Source: Oscillospiraceae bacterium
GTDB taxonomy: Bacteria > Bacillota > Clostridia > Oscillospirales > Oscillospiraceae
Length of the DNA stretch: 5,792 nt
Direction: 5' to 3'
Assembly (NCBI GenBank): GCA_016297855.1
Contig: JAEDFW010000108.1
Span: 1 to 5,792, forward strand
The notes below the pieces were generated by a model. That model was not told where the DNA came from. It did no database searches and saw only the letters and a list, made by a program, of their open reading frames with translations. Positions 1 through 5,792 of this stretch are shown here, one piece after another (position 1 is the first letter of the stretch; the number at the start of each line of letters is the position of its first letter). Made by a program: the position numbers and the translations under genes.

Positions 1-513
1 GACGACCTTGGCCGCGTCGTTATTCCCAAAGAGATCCGCCGCACCCTGCGCATCCGCGAGGGCGACCCGCTGGAGATCTATACAGAGAAGGACGGCGAGG
101 TCATTTTCAAAAAATACTCCCCGATGGGCGACCTTACGGATTTTGCCGTGCAGATCTGCGATTCCATCGGCAAAAACACCGGCCATATCGCGGTCGTCTG
201 TGACCGCGACGGCGTAATCGCCGCTTTCGGCGCGCCGCGAAGAGAACTGCTGGAGAAGCGCTGCTCGCCCTCGCTCGAGCAGATGATGGAATCGCGCAAA
301 AGCTACCGCTGGAACGGTGAGGATTCCGTGCTGCGCCTGAGTGAGAGCGTCGAGCGCTATCATGTGGGTGTCTGCACGCCGATTCTGGCCGAGGGCGATC
401 TGATGGGCTGCGTGGCGCTGCTGCTCGAAGCGGGCGACCAGCCGCTCACGGAGTCGGAACTGAAGCTGGTGCAGACCGTCGCCGGATTCCTTGGCCGGCA
501 GATGGAAAACTGA
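1..513 (+). CDS. spoVT: Stage V sporulation protein T (AbrB-family regulator), 5'-truncated by window edge
   Basis: This is a DNA-binding regulator of forespore genes. In Bacillus it is made under sigma-G and adjusts sigma-G-dependent transcription late in sporulation. The visible 170 codons read in frame from base 1 to the TGA at 511-513. Residues 1-44 form the AbrB-type swapped-hairpin DNA-binding domain, opening with DDLGRVVIPKEIRRTLRIRE, which is nearly identical to B. subtilis SpoVT as I recall it. From about residue 48 to the end is the GAF-like sensory domain, including HIAVVCDRDG and the closing AGFLGRQMEN. B. subtilis SpoVT has 178 residues, so only about ten N-terminal residues (the MKATGIVRRI-like start) are missing to the left. 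The ATG at 124 is an internal methionine, not the start. The ligand of the GAF domain is unknown. The AbrB half alone could suggest AbrB or Abh, but the C-terminal domain and length make SpoVT very likely. Confidence 0.95.
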   Translation, partial: DDLGRVVIPKEIRRTLRIREGDPLEIYTEKDGEVIFKKYSPMGDLTDFAVQICDSIGKNTGHIAVVCDRDGVIAAFGAPRRELLEKRCSPSLEQMMESRKSYRWNGEDSVLRLSESVERYHVGVCTPILAEGDLMGCVALLLEAGDQPLTESELKLVQTVAGFLGRQMEN

Positions 514-523
514 AGCAAGGCGT

Positions 524-559
524 AAATGGCTGCACACTCCACCGTGCAGCCATTTTCCT
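524..559 (+). terminator. Rho-independent terminator of spoVT
   Basis: A 12-bp perfect stem (524-535 paired with 544-555, core ATGGCTGCAC/GTGCAGCCAT) closes an 8-nt loop and runs into TTTTCCT. It begins 10 nt after the spoVT stop codon. It separates spoVT transcription from the holB-ricT unit, although the T-tract is short and interrupted, so some read-through is possible. Confidence 0.88.
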
Positions 560-602
560 ATTTTCCTGCGTATAAAAAAGTATAGCTTAATTTGCGTTTT
601 TC

Positions 603-611
603 TGTTATACT
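603..611 (+). promoter_or_regulatory. Extended -10 promoter for holB-ricT
   Basis: TGTTATACT has the extended -10 layout TG-n-TATACT, with one mismatch to TATAAT. It lies in an AT-rich stretch (about 571-630) that contrasts with the GC-rich genes on both sides. No good -35 is seen: at 17-18 nt spacing the sequence is TAGCTT or ATAGCT, which fits an extended -10 promoter that depends less on the -35. The predicted transcription start is near 617-621, giving a leader of about 60 nt. The position just after the spoVT terminator and ahead of holB supports the call. Confidence 0.6.
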
Positions 612-680
612 ATTTTATTAGGGAAAATAGCGGCGCAATACAGGCTGTTTGGGCAATCTGCCGCGAAGAAGGAGCGGTTT

Positions 681-1628
681 ATGGAGTTTGTCGGATTTTT
701 GGGCAACGATGCGCTAAAAGCACGGCTCTCAGCGGCGGACGCGCGCGGGAAGCTCAGCCACTGCTACCTCATCAGCGGCCCCGAAGGCTCCGGCAAGCAT
801 ACGCTTGCGCGCATCCTGTCTGCGGCGATGCAGTGTACGCATGCGTCGCGCCGGCCATGCGGCGTTTGTCCGGCATGCCGCAAGGTCTTTGCCGCGCAGC
901 ATCCCGATGTCATCTTTGTGCGCGACGCCGAACACAAGCAGATCGCCGTCGACGTGGTACGCGCCGCGCGCGCGGACGTGTTTATCCGCCCGAATGAGGG
1001 CCGGAAAAAAATCTACATCTTTGACCAGCCGATGGGCATCGCGGCGCAGAACGCGCTGCTGAAAATCCTGGAAGAGCCGCCGGATTACGCGGTCTTTCTG
1101 CTGCTCTATACCAGCGCCGAGTCGCTGCTGGCCACGATTCGCAGCCGCTGCGCGGAACTGACGCTTGCCCCGGTACAGGGCGAGGCCGCTCTGGATTTTC
1201 TGAGAAAGCAGTTTCCCGAAACACCCCCTGAAACGCTTTCCGCAGCGCTTACGCGCGCAGGCGGCTGGCTGGGACAGGCAGCCGCGCAGATCAGGGACGA
1301 AGCGTTCAGCCCGGCGGCCGCGCAGTTCGCCGCGTGCTTTGCCACGCGCGATGCACTGGCGCTTCTCGAACTGCTGATCCCGATGGAAAAATGCAAGCGC
1401 GAGCAGCTTCTGCCCGTACTTGAGCAGCTGCGGCAGCTTCTATGCAGGGCGTTGGCCGCAAAAACCGGCGCGGAAATGCCGCGTGCGCCATATGACGCGA
1501 TCTGCCGGACGCGCACAGGCGCGGAGATCCTTGGCGCAGTGCAGGCACTGCAGCGCGCCATCGACGATCTGAACGCCAATGTCGGCGTGGGCGCTGTCAT
1601 TGGCTGGCTGAGCGTGCAGCTGCGATAA
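681..1628 (+). CDS. holB: DNA polymerase III delta' subunit (clamp loader)
   Basis: The delta' subunit is the stator of the clamp-loader complex that loads the beta sliding clamp at replication forks, acting with delta and tau/gamma in the cytoplasm. The 315-residue product has the family order: a P-loop GPEGSGK (residues 33-39), a zinc module with C52, C60, C63 and C66, the conserved NALLKILEEPP helix (124-134), and the SRC arginine-finger motif at 155-157 within TIRSRC. The C-terminal part, about residues 165-315, is the helical lid and collar region. Length matches the usual 310-340. The start at 681 is set by AAGGAG at 669-674, six bases upstream. The residue after the P-loop Lys is His rather than Ser/Thr, and the Walker B region is DQP rather than DEA, so ATP hydrolysis is unlikely, as is common in delta'. 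Next is ricT after 45 nt, the same holB-ricT (yaaT) order as in B. subtilis. Confidence 0.93.
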   Translation: MEFVGFLGNDALKARLSAADARGKLSHCYLISGPEGSGKHTLARILSAAMQCTHASRRPCGVCPACRKVFAAQHPDVIFVRDAEHKQIAVDVVRAARADVFIRPNEGRKKIYIFDQPMGIAAQNALLKILEEPPDYAVFLLLYTSAESLLATIRSRCAELTLAPVQGEAALDFLRKQFPETPPETLSAALTRAGGWLGQAAAQIRDEAFSPAAAQFAACFATRDALALLELLIPMEKCKREQLLPVLEQLRQLLCRALAAKTGAEMPRAPYDAICRTRTGAEILGAVQALQRAIDDLNANVGVGAVIGWLSVQLR

Positions 1629-1673
1629 TTTTGACAATCTCACCGCCGCGTTTGCGGCAGATAGGAGCGATGT

Positions 1674-2993
1674 ATGGACGAAACCGATATCCGTACCGAA
1701 CCCACAGCGGACGGCTGCGCCGGATGCGCGCACGAAACCGCCACTGTGGTTGACGTACATTTTCGCAACAACGCAAAAATTTACTTTTTTGACCCCGACG
1801 TGCTTGAACTGCATGCGGGCGACCATGTCATCATCGACACCTCGCGCGGCGATGAATTCGGCATCTGCGCCTCCGGCCGCCACGAAGTACCGGCGTGTCA
1901 GATCGTGCCGCCGCTGCGCAAGGTGCTGCGGCTGGCGAACGAGCACGACGAGCGCGTAAACGCTGAGAACCAGCAGAAGGAGCAGCGCGCGATGGAGGTC
2001 TGCCAGCAAAAGATCGCCGCGCACGGGCTGGACATGCAGCTGGTCTCCGCCGAATGCGCGTTCGACGGCAGCAAAATTCTGTTCTTCTTCACAGCCGATG
2101 GACGCGTCGACTTCCGTGAGCTGGTAAAGGATCTGGCCTCGGTCTTTCGCACGCGCATCGAGCTGCGCCAAATCGGCGTGCGCGACAAGGCCAAGATGGT
2201 GGGCGGTCTGGGCATATGCGGCCGGCCGTTCTGCTGCAAGGAATTTCTCGACGATTTCCAGCCGGTCTCCATCAAGATGGCCAAGACGCAGAACCTGAGC
2301 CTGAACCCGACGAAGATCTCCGGCACCTGCGGACGGCTGATGTGCTGCCTCAAATACGAGCAGGAAGCATACGAGGATCTGCTCAAGACAGCGCCGAAGA
2401 ATGAATCGTTCGTCGACACGCCCGATGGGCGCGGCACGGTGACAGAGGTGAATCTGCTGCGCCAGAGCGTGAAGGTGCGCATGGAGGACCACCCCGAGAC
2501 GATCGGCTGCTACAAAAACTGCGATATCTGCGTGCTGCGCAGCGGCAAGGCGCGCAAAAATGACCCGCCGATCCCGAAGGATCTCGCGCCCATTTCCTCA
2601 CAGCCGCGCAAAAAGCCAAAGGAGGACTTCTTTGAGGCGCTGCCGGAAGTGATCTATCCTGATGCTGTCGCGTCGTTCAGCGTGCCGGAGGAGAAATCCG
2701 TCGGACCGGCGGAAGCACCCGAGGCACAGCCCGACGCTGCGCCGAAGCCGAACCGCCGCCGCAGACGCGGCCGCGGACACGGCAAAGCGGCAGCGGAAGC
2801 CACGCAGGCGCAGCAGCCGGAAGCGGCGAATGCGCAGAGCGCTCCTGCTGCCAAGGAAGCAAAACCGCCGCGCCAGAAACCGGACGCGCCGAAGAGCGTA
2901 CCCGAAGACGAAGAAAAGTCAAAGCCGCGCAAGCCGCGCAGGCGTTACCGCAGTCATCGCGGCGGACAAAGCGGCGCGGAGAAACCAGAATAA
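1674..2993 (+). CDS. ricT: RicT/YaaT (PSP1-domain) Fe-S protein, RNase Y specificity factor, with long basic C-terminal tail
   Basis: In B. subtilis RicT joins RicA (YmcA) and RicF (YlbF) in the Fe-S-bearing Y-complex, which directs RNase Y to maturation cleavages and promotes Spo0A phosphorylation in sporulation, competence and biofilm formation. Residues about 23-290 align with B. subtilis YaaT from memory, with nearly identical blocks such as FTADGRVDFRELVKDLAS (139-156), TRIELRQIGVRD (160-171) and QNLSLNPTKISG (206-217). The two cluster-type motifs C-x4-CC are intact: C182, C187, C188 and C219, C224, C225. The protein is 439 residues against about 275 in B. subtilis. The excess is mainly residues 291-439, a low-complexity Ala/Pro/Glu/Lys/Arg tail with RRRRRGRGHGK (361-371) and KPRKPRRRYRSHRGG (417-431). 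There are also extra cysteines, CAGC at 15-18 and C279, C283, C286. The start is supported by AGGAG at 1663-1667. It is co-transcribed with holB and ends at its own terminator. RicT identity is firm; the tail's role is unknown. Confidence 0.94.
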   Translation: MDETDIRTEPTADGCAGCAHETATVVDVHFRNNAKIYFFDPDVLELHAGDHVIIDTSRGDEFGICASGRHEVPACQIVPPLRKVLRLANEHDERVNAENQQKEQRAMEVCQQKIAAHGLDMQLVSAECAFDGSKILFFFTADGRVDFRELVKDLASVFRTRIELRQIGVRDKAKMVGGLGICGRPFCCKEFLDDFQPVSIKMAKTQNLSLNPTKISGTCGRLMCCLKYEQEAYEDLLKTAPKNESFVDTPDGRGTVTEVNLLRQSVKVRMEDHPETIGCYKNCDICVLRSGKARKNDPPIPKDLAPISSQPRKKPKEDFFEALPEVIYPDAVASFSVPEEKSVGPAEAPEAQPDAAPKPNRRRRRGRGHGKAAAEATQAQQPEAANAQSAPAAKEAKPPRQKPDAPKSVPEDEEKSKPRKPRRRYRSHRGGQSGAEKPE

Positions 2994-3000
2994 AAGATGG

Positions 3001-3033
3001 CCCGTTCGAAGCTCGCTTCGAACGGGTCTTTTT
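3001..3033 (+). terminator. Rho-independent terminator of the holB-ricT unit
   Basis: An 11-bp perfect stem, CCCGTTCGAAG (3001-3011) with CTTCGAACGGG (3016-3026), closes a 4-nt CTCG loop and is followed by TCTTTTT. It starts 7 nt after the ricT stop. Upstream A residues (AATAAAAG) give a weaker T-run on the other strand, so it may also act as a back-up terminator for the convergent SLH gene. Confidence 0.92.
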
Positions 3034-3042
3034 GGTGTGTGG

Positions 3043-3074
3043 TATAAAAATCCCCGGGGCCGAAGCCCCGGGGA
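3043..3074 (-). terminator. Rho-independent terminator of the SLH gene, with UUCG tetraloop
   Basis: Read on the - strand, TCCCCGGGGC-TTCG-GCCCCGGGGA (3074 to 3051) is a 10-bp, almost all G-C stem. It is capped by TTCG closed by a C-G pair, the exceptionally stable cUUCGg tetraloop, and followed at once by TTTTTATA (3050 to 3043). It lies 52 nt beyond the stop codon of the - strand gene. On the + strand the loop reads CGAA and no T-tract follows, so the orientation is clear. Confidence 0.92.
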
Positions 3075-3088
3075 CGGTTTGCTTATCC

Positions 3089-3108
3089 TTCAGAACCGAA
3101 ATTCTGAA
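3089..3108 (-). other. Small hairpin in the 3' untranslated region of the SLH gene
   Basis: TTCAGAA (3089-3095) and TTCTGAA (3102-3108) form a 7-bp perfect inverted repeat with a 6-nt loop, between the SLH stop codon and its terminator. No T-tract follows, so it is not itself a terminator. It may be a 3'-end mRNA structure or chance; nothing here decides between them. Confidence 0.4.
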
Positions 3109-3125
3109 TTATCCGGTGTTTGAGA

Positions 3126-5708
3126 TTAGTACACGATGGTCTCGATGACGTAGATCTCGCAGACCTCGCCAGCAGCGTTGAAGTCCAGATGGACCTCAGA
3201 ACCGACAACCATGTTGGTCATGTAGCTCTGATCCTTCTCAACAACGACAGTGCCGTCGATGCGGATGCTGTAGACAGTGACGTCGTCAGCAATGGCGGTG
3301 TAATACGTGCTGGTAGCATCGGAGTACTTCAGGATCTCGCCGTTCAGACCGCCAACATAGTACTTGTCGTTCAGCTTCAAAGCGGAGTTGTTCTTGCTGA
3401 CCTCAACATAGTTCTTCGTGTCGGCCGTCAGATAACGGAACTCATAGAAGCCCGCTACGAACGGATCGCTCAGATCATAGTTCGTGATGTACAGGTCGGT
3501 CGCGACGCCCTTGATGTAGACAGTCATCTTGAGCAGGGTGTTGCCGTTCTCGTCAACCTCTTCCCAAGTGTCCGGATCGCCGGAGACATAAGCGACAACC
3601 TTGCTGCCCACGCGGATGACATCCCACAGGTAGACGATCTCAGCGACACCATCTTCGTTGGCATCGATGTACTGAGCGTGCAGAGCGGTCATGGAGTCAA
3701 CATTGCGGAAGCCGGTGTAAGCGGTGTAGGAGCCATCGTCCTCATGGACCAGGAAGCGGGTCGCAGCGTTGATCGCGAACTCAAGCGTGGAGTGAACGCC
3801 TTCAACAGAAGTGACCTCGGCATTGCCCTTCTGGATAACGACCGGGCCAGCAAGCTCCTGCGGGGTCACAAGCTTAATGGTGTAGACACCGTTGCTGTTC
3901 ACGTCGTAAGTAGCCAGCTTGTCGTACCACCAGTTGTTGTTGTGCGCATACTCGCGGTCGGCCCAACCGGCAAAGGTCTTAGCAGTCCGCTTATTACCAT
4001 CCAGGTCATAGGCAGCACCGACAACGACCTTCTCGGTGACCTTGGCATCGAGCGTGACAACGTCAGCATACAGGACAGCGTCGCCATCCTTGTGGTCAAC
4101 CCACAGCTTGTCGATGACCAGATACTCCTTGGCGGCAGCAGCCGTATCAACCATGCCGATCACGTTGCCGTAAGCGTCATAGAAGAACACGTGCGCGCCG
4201 AAGTTGTTGGAATCCTTGGAAGCATCATAGCCCACGTGGAAGTGCACTGCATCGGGGATGTAGGTGCCATCAACACGGGTCTGGGACGGATAGTTGTTGA
4301 TCTTGTAGCCGTTCAGCGTGCCGGCAACACCCTCAACAACGTCAACCGTCTCGAGCGCATTGGTCTTGCAGGAGTAGCTGACCAGAACGTAATCGTACTT
4401 GTTCAGGCTGTCGTCATCGGCGGTGTACGAAATCGTATCGTGGATGCAGCTGTCTCTGAATTTGCCGTGGTTGTCATCTTCAGCCACCGCGCCATAGACT
4501 CTGATGGTAGCATCAGTGTAGGTGCTCAGGTGACCATCACGGTTGGTAGTGACCTTCTTCGCATCGGTGACCATGCCCAGCCAGGTGTCGATCTCAGTGA
4601 TACGGTAGCCGGCAACGGTATTGTTAGCCTCGGCAACATCTTTATCGACATAGAAGACCTGAGACAGGGTGCCCTGTGCGCCGCTGACGAAACCTGTCTT
4701 CGCAGCGCAAGCGCCATTCAGGGTCTCAACGCTGTGCTGCAGAGCGATATTGCTGTCGCGCAGCCAGCCGTTGATGTACAGAGCAGAGATGGTGCGGGGA
4801 GTAGTCGTGTTGGTCTTGGCAATGCCAAGGTCGACCAGAACGTCGCAGCCGGTGTAAGCGGTGGTGTACTCAGCCAGAGCAGCATACGGATAGCGGCCGA
4901 TTTCTTTGCCATTGAGCTTCCAAGTTCTGTAGGGACGATAGAAAGCGTCTTCAGCGTAGCCTTCGCCCAGTTTCCATGCATCCATCAGCTTGTCGCCGGT
5001 GGAGACAGCGCCGGTCACAGTCCAGTAAACGGTGCCGCCGGTGACATAGGGCCACTCAGCAATGGTGGTGCCGTTCCAGCCCAGCTTGGAGCCGTACTCA
5101 ACAACGTCAGCGCGCAGAGCGTCGAGCATGATGACGGCAGCCTGCTCACGGGTCAGGTCAGCAGAAAAGTCGAACTTGACGGTGAGGGAGTCGATCAGGC
5201 CAACGCGCTTGGCCAGAGCCAGAGTGTTGACGTCCCAGTTCTTGCCTTCGAGGCCTTCAGCCTTGGCATCGTAGCCGAGGACAACGAGGACCATCTTCAG
5301 GAACTGAACGCCGGTGACGTTCGCTTCGGGAGCAAACTTGTCGCCGCCCACGCCAGCGATGATGCCGGTCTTGGCGCCGTAAGCGATGTAGCTTTCAGCC
5401 CAGTGACCAACACAGTCGGAGAAGGGGTTGGCGGAGGTGTACAGGCCGTTGATCTTGGAAGAACCATTGTCAAACATGGCAATGATCTTCGCAGCCTGTG
5501 CACGGGTGATGGTAGCCTCCGGACGGAACGTGTTATCCGGGAAGCCGTTCAGGACGCCGATCGCACCCAGAACGTCGACGGCCTCAGTGTAGTTGATGTC
5601 GTCAGCGTCCTTGTAATAATCGGACGTCACGGCGCTGGCAACGGTAGCGAAGCTGAGCAGCATAACAACCGCCAGAACCAGCGCAAGAACCTTTTTAAAG
5701 TTCTTCAT
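3126..5708 (-). CDS. Exported S-layer homology (SLH) domain protein of unknown function
   Basis: This 860-residue surface protein is probably held to secondary cell-wall polymer by its SLH domains. Residues 1-26 are a classic signal peptide: basic start MKNFKK, hydrophobic core VLALVLAVVMLL, and an ASA cleavage site before VTSD. Three SLH repeats follow at about 31-79, 95-146 and 157-199. Each has the family helix-loop form, with ITRAQ (67-71), VTGVQ (131-135) and LTREQ (185-189) at the TRAE-like position. Residues 200-860 show no enzyme motif I recognise. They are rich in Tyr, Val, Thr, Asp and Asn and look like successive beta modules. There is a possible Ca-binding-like loop DANEDGVAE (682-690) and no C-terminal membrane segment or sortase motif. 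The start at 5708 has AGGAGG 8 nt upstream. The gene uses no TTA, CTA or TCA codon and is visibly less GC-rich than its neighbours, suggesting strong expression. It is monocistronic and convergent with ricT. The SLH assignment is firm; the function is unknown. Confidence 0.9.
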   Translation of the reverse strand: MKNFKKVLALVLAVVMLLSFATVASAVTSDYYKDADDINYTEAVDVLGAIGVLNGFPDNTFRPEATITRAQAAKIIAMFDNGSSKINGLYTSANPFSDCVGHWAESYIAYGAKTGIIAGVGGDKFAPEANVTGVQFLKMVLVVLGYDAKAEGLEGKNWDVNTLALAKRVGLIDSLTVKFDFSADLTREQAAVIMLDALRADVVEYGSKLGWNGTTIAEWPYVTGGTVYWTVTGAVSTGDKLMDAWKLGEGYAEDAFYRPYRTWKLNGKEIGRYPYAALAEYTTAYTGCDVLVDLGIAKTNTTTPRTISALYINGWLRDSNIALQHSVETLNGACAAKTGFVSGAQGTLSQVFYVDKDVAEANNTVAGYRITEIDTWLGMVTDAKKVTTNRDGHLSTYTDATIRVYGAVAEDDNHGKFRDSCIHDTISYTADDDSLNKYDYVLVSYSCKTNALETVDVVEGVAGTLNGYKINNYPSQTRVDGTYIPDAVHFHVGYDASKDSNNFGAHVFFYDAYGNVIGMVDTAAAAKEYLVIDKLWVDHKDGDAVLYADVVTLDAKVTEKVVVGAAYDLDGNKRTAKTFAGWADREYAHNNNWWYDKLATYDVNSNGVYTIKLVTPQELAGPVVIQKGNAEVTSVEGVHSTLEFAINAATRFLVHEDDGSYTAYTGFRNVDSMTALHAQYIDANEDGVAEIVYLWDVIRVGSKVVAYVSGDPDTWEEVDENGNTLLKMTVYIKGVATDLYITNYDLSDPFVAGFYEFRYLTADTKNYVEVSKNNSALKLNDKYYVGGLNGEILKYSDATSTYYTAIADDVTVYSIRIDGTVVVEKDQSYMTNMVVGSEVHLDFNAAGEVCEIYVIETIVY

Positions 5709-5716
5709 TGAGTTTT

Positions 5717-5722
5717 CCTCCT
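5717..5722 (-). promoter_or_regulatory. Strong ribosome binding site of the SLH gene
   Basis: On the - strand a perfect AGGAGG (5722 to 5717) sits 8 nt before the ATG at 5708. It fixes the start codon and fits a highly translated mRNA. Confidence 0.88.
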
Positions 5723-5733
5723 GTCTAAATTTG

Positions 5734-5749
5734 ATCGCCGGGCAGCGAT
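5734..5749 (-). other. Possible leader hairpin upstream of the SLH gene
   Basis: On the - strand ATCGC-TGCCCG-GCGAT forms a 5-bp stem with a 6-nt loop, 11 nt upstream of the ribosome binding site. It competes with an adjacent pairing GCGA-ATA-TCGC (5755 to 5745), so two alternative folds are possible. Both are short and may be incidental. No known riboswitch is recognised. Confidence 0.3.
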
Positions 5750-5777
5750 ATTCGCCCCACGGCCATCATCTGGCTGT

Positions 5778-5783
5778 ATCATA
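5778..5783 (-). promoter_or_regulatory. Candidate -10 element for the SLH gene
   Basis: TATGAT on the - strand (5783 to 5778) has one mismatch to TATAAT. It would start transcription near 5771, giving a leader of about 60 nt. The matching -35 would lie beyond the right edge of the window, so the promoter cannot be confirmed here. Confidence 0.4.
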
Positions 5784-5792
5784 ATTCATCGG

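Noticed and set aside
630..664. GCGGC/GCCGC pairing in the holB leader as a riboswitch or attenuator
   Set aside because: A single 5-bp stem closing a 25-nt loop in GC-rich DNA, with no known riboswitch core and no T-run.
491..997. 168-codon + strand frame bridging spoVT and holB
   Set aside because: It crosses the spoVT terminator and overlaps the well-supported holB start out of frame; the translation resembles no protein family.
1631..1636. TTGACA as a -35 for a separate ricT promoter
   Set aside because: At 16-18 nt spacing the sequence is GC-rich (TGCGGC, GCGGCA, CGGCAG) with nothing like TATAAT. The 45-nt gap fits co-transcription with holB.
1645..1658. GCCGC-GTTT-GCGGC hairpin between holB and ricT as a terminator
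   Set aside because: Only 5 bp and no T-tract; it runs straight into the ricT ribosome binding site.
1440..2492. 350-codon open frame on the - strand over holB and ricT
   Set aside because: It spans the end of one well-supported gene and most of another on the opposite strand. No recognisable domain; a result of GC-rich codons.
2662..3123. 153-codon + strand frame overlapping the ricT tail
   Set aside because: Arg-rich out-of-frame reading of the low-complexity ricT 3' region that runs through two terminators; no ribosome binding site seen.
3120..5711. 863-codon open frame on the + strand as a real gene
   Set aside because: It is the exact codon mirror of the SLH gene, starts with TTG without a ribosome binding site, and yields a compositionally odd product. 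The opposite strand has a signal peptide, SLH repeats, AGGAGG and a terminator.

Overview
The window looks like chromosomal DNA from a GC-rich, spore-forming Clostridia member, probably an Oscillospiraceae-type gut anaerobe. Three things point there: a SpoVT sporulation regulator, a Firmicutes-type holB-ricT pair, and a secreted SLH-domain protein with a leader typical of that group. The taxonomic call is inference from protein style and base composition, not from a marker gene.

Layout on the + strand: the window opens inside spoVT (1-513), which lacks only about its first ten codons and ends at a clear Rho-independent terminator (524-559). A short AT-rich intergenic region carries a good extended -10 promoter. 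This promoter probably drives a two-gene operon, holB (681-1628, clamp-loader delta' subunit) and ricT (1674-2993, Fe-S specificity factor for RNase Y). The operon ends at a strong terminator (3001-3033). On the - strand, converging on it, is one large gene (5708 to 3126) for an 860-residue exported protein. It has a signal peptide, three N-terminal SLH repeats and about 660 residues of uncharacterised, beta-rich sequence. Its own terminator (3043-3074) is a very stable hairpin with a UUCG-type tetraloop. The start of its leader region and part of its promoter lie at the right edge.

Functionally, spoVT, holB and ricT are housekeeping or developmental genes. SpoVT tunes forespore gene expression, delta' is part of the replicative clamp loader, and RicT acts in mRNA processing and, in Bacillus, supports Spo0A activation. 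The SLH protein is a separate, probably abundant, cell-surface product.

I found no mobile element, CRISPR array, tRNA, rRNA or obviously new multi-gene system. The most unusual points are the long basic tail and extra cysteines of RicT, the undescribed C-terminal two-thirds of the SLH protein, and the full-length open antisense frame over the SLH gene, which I interpret as a codon-bias effect.
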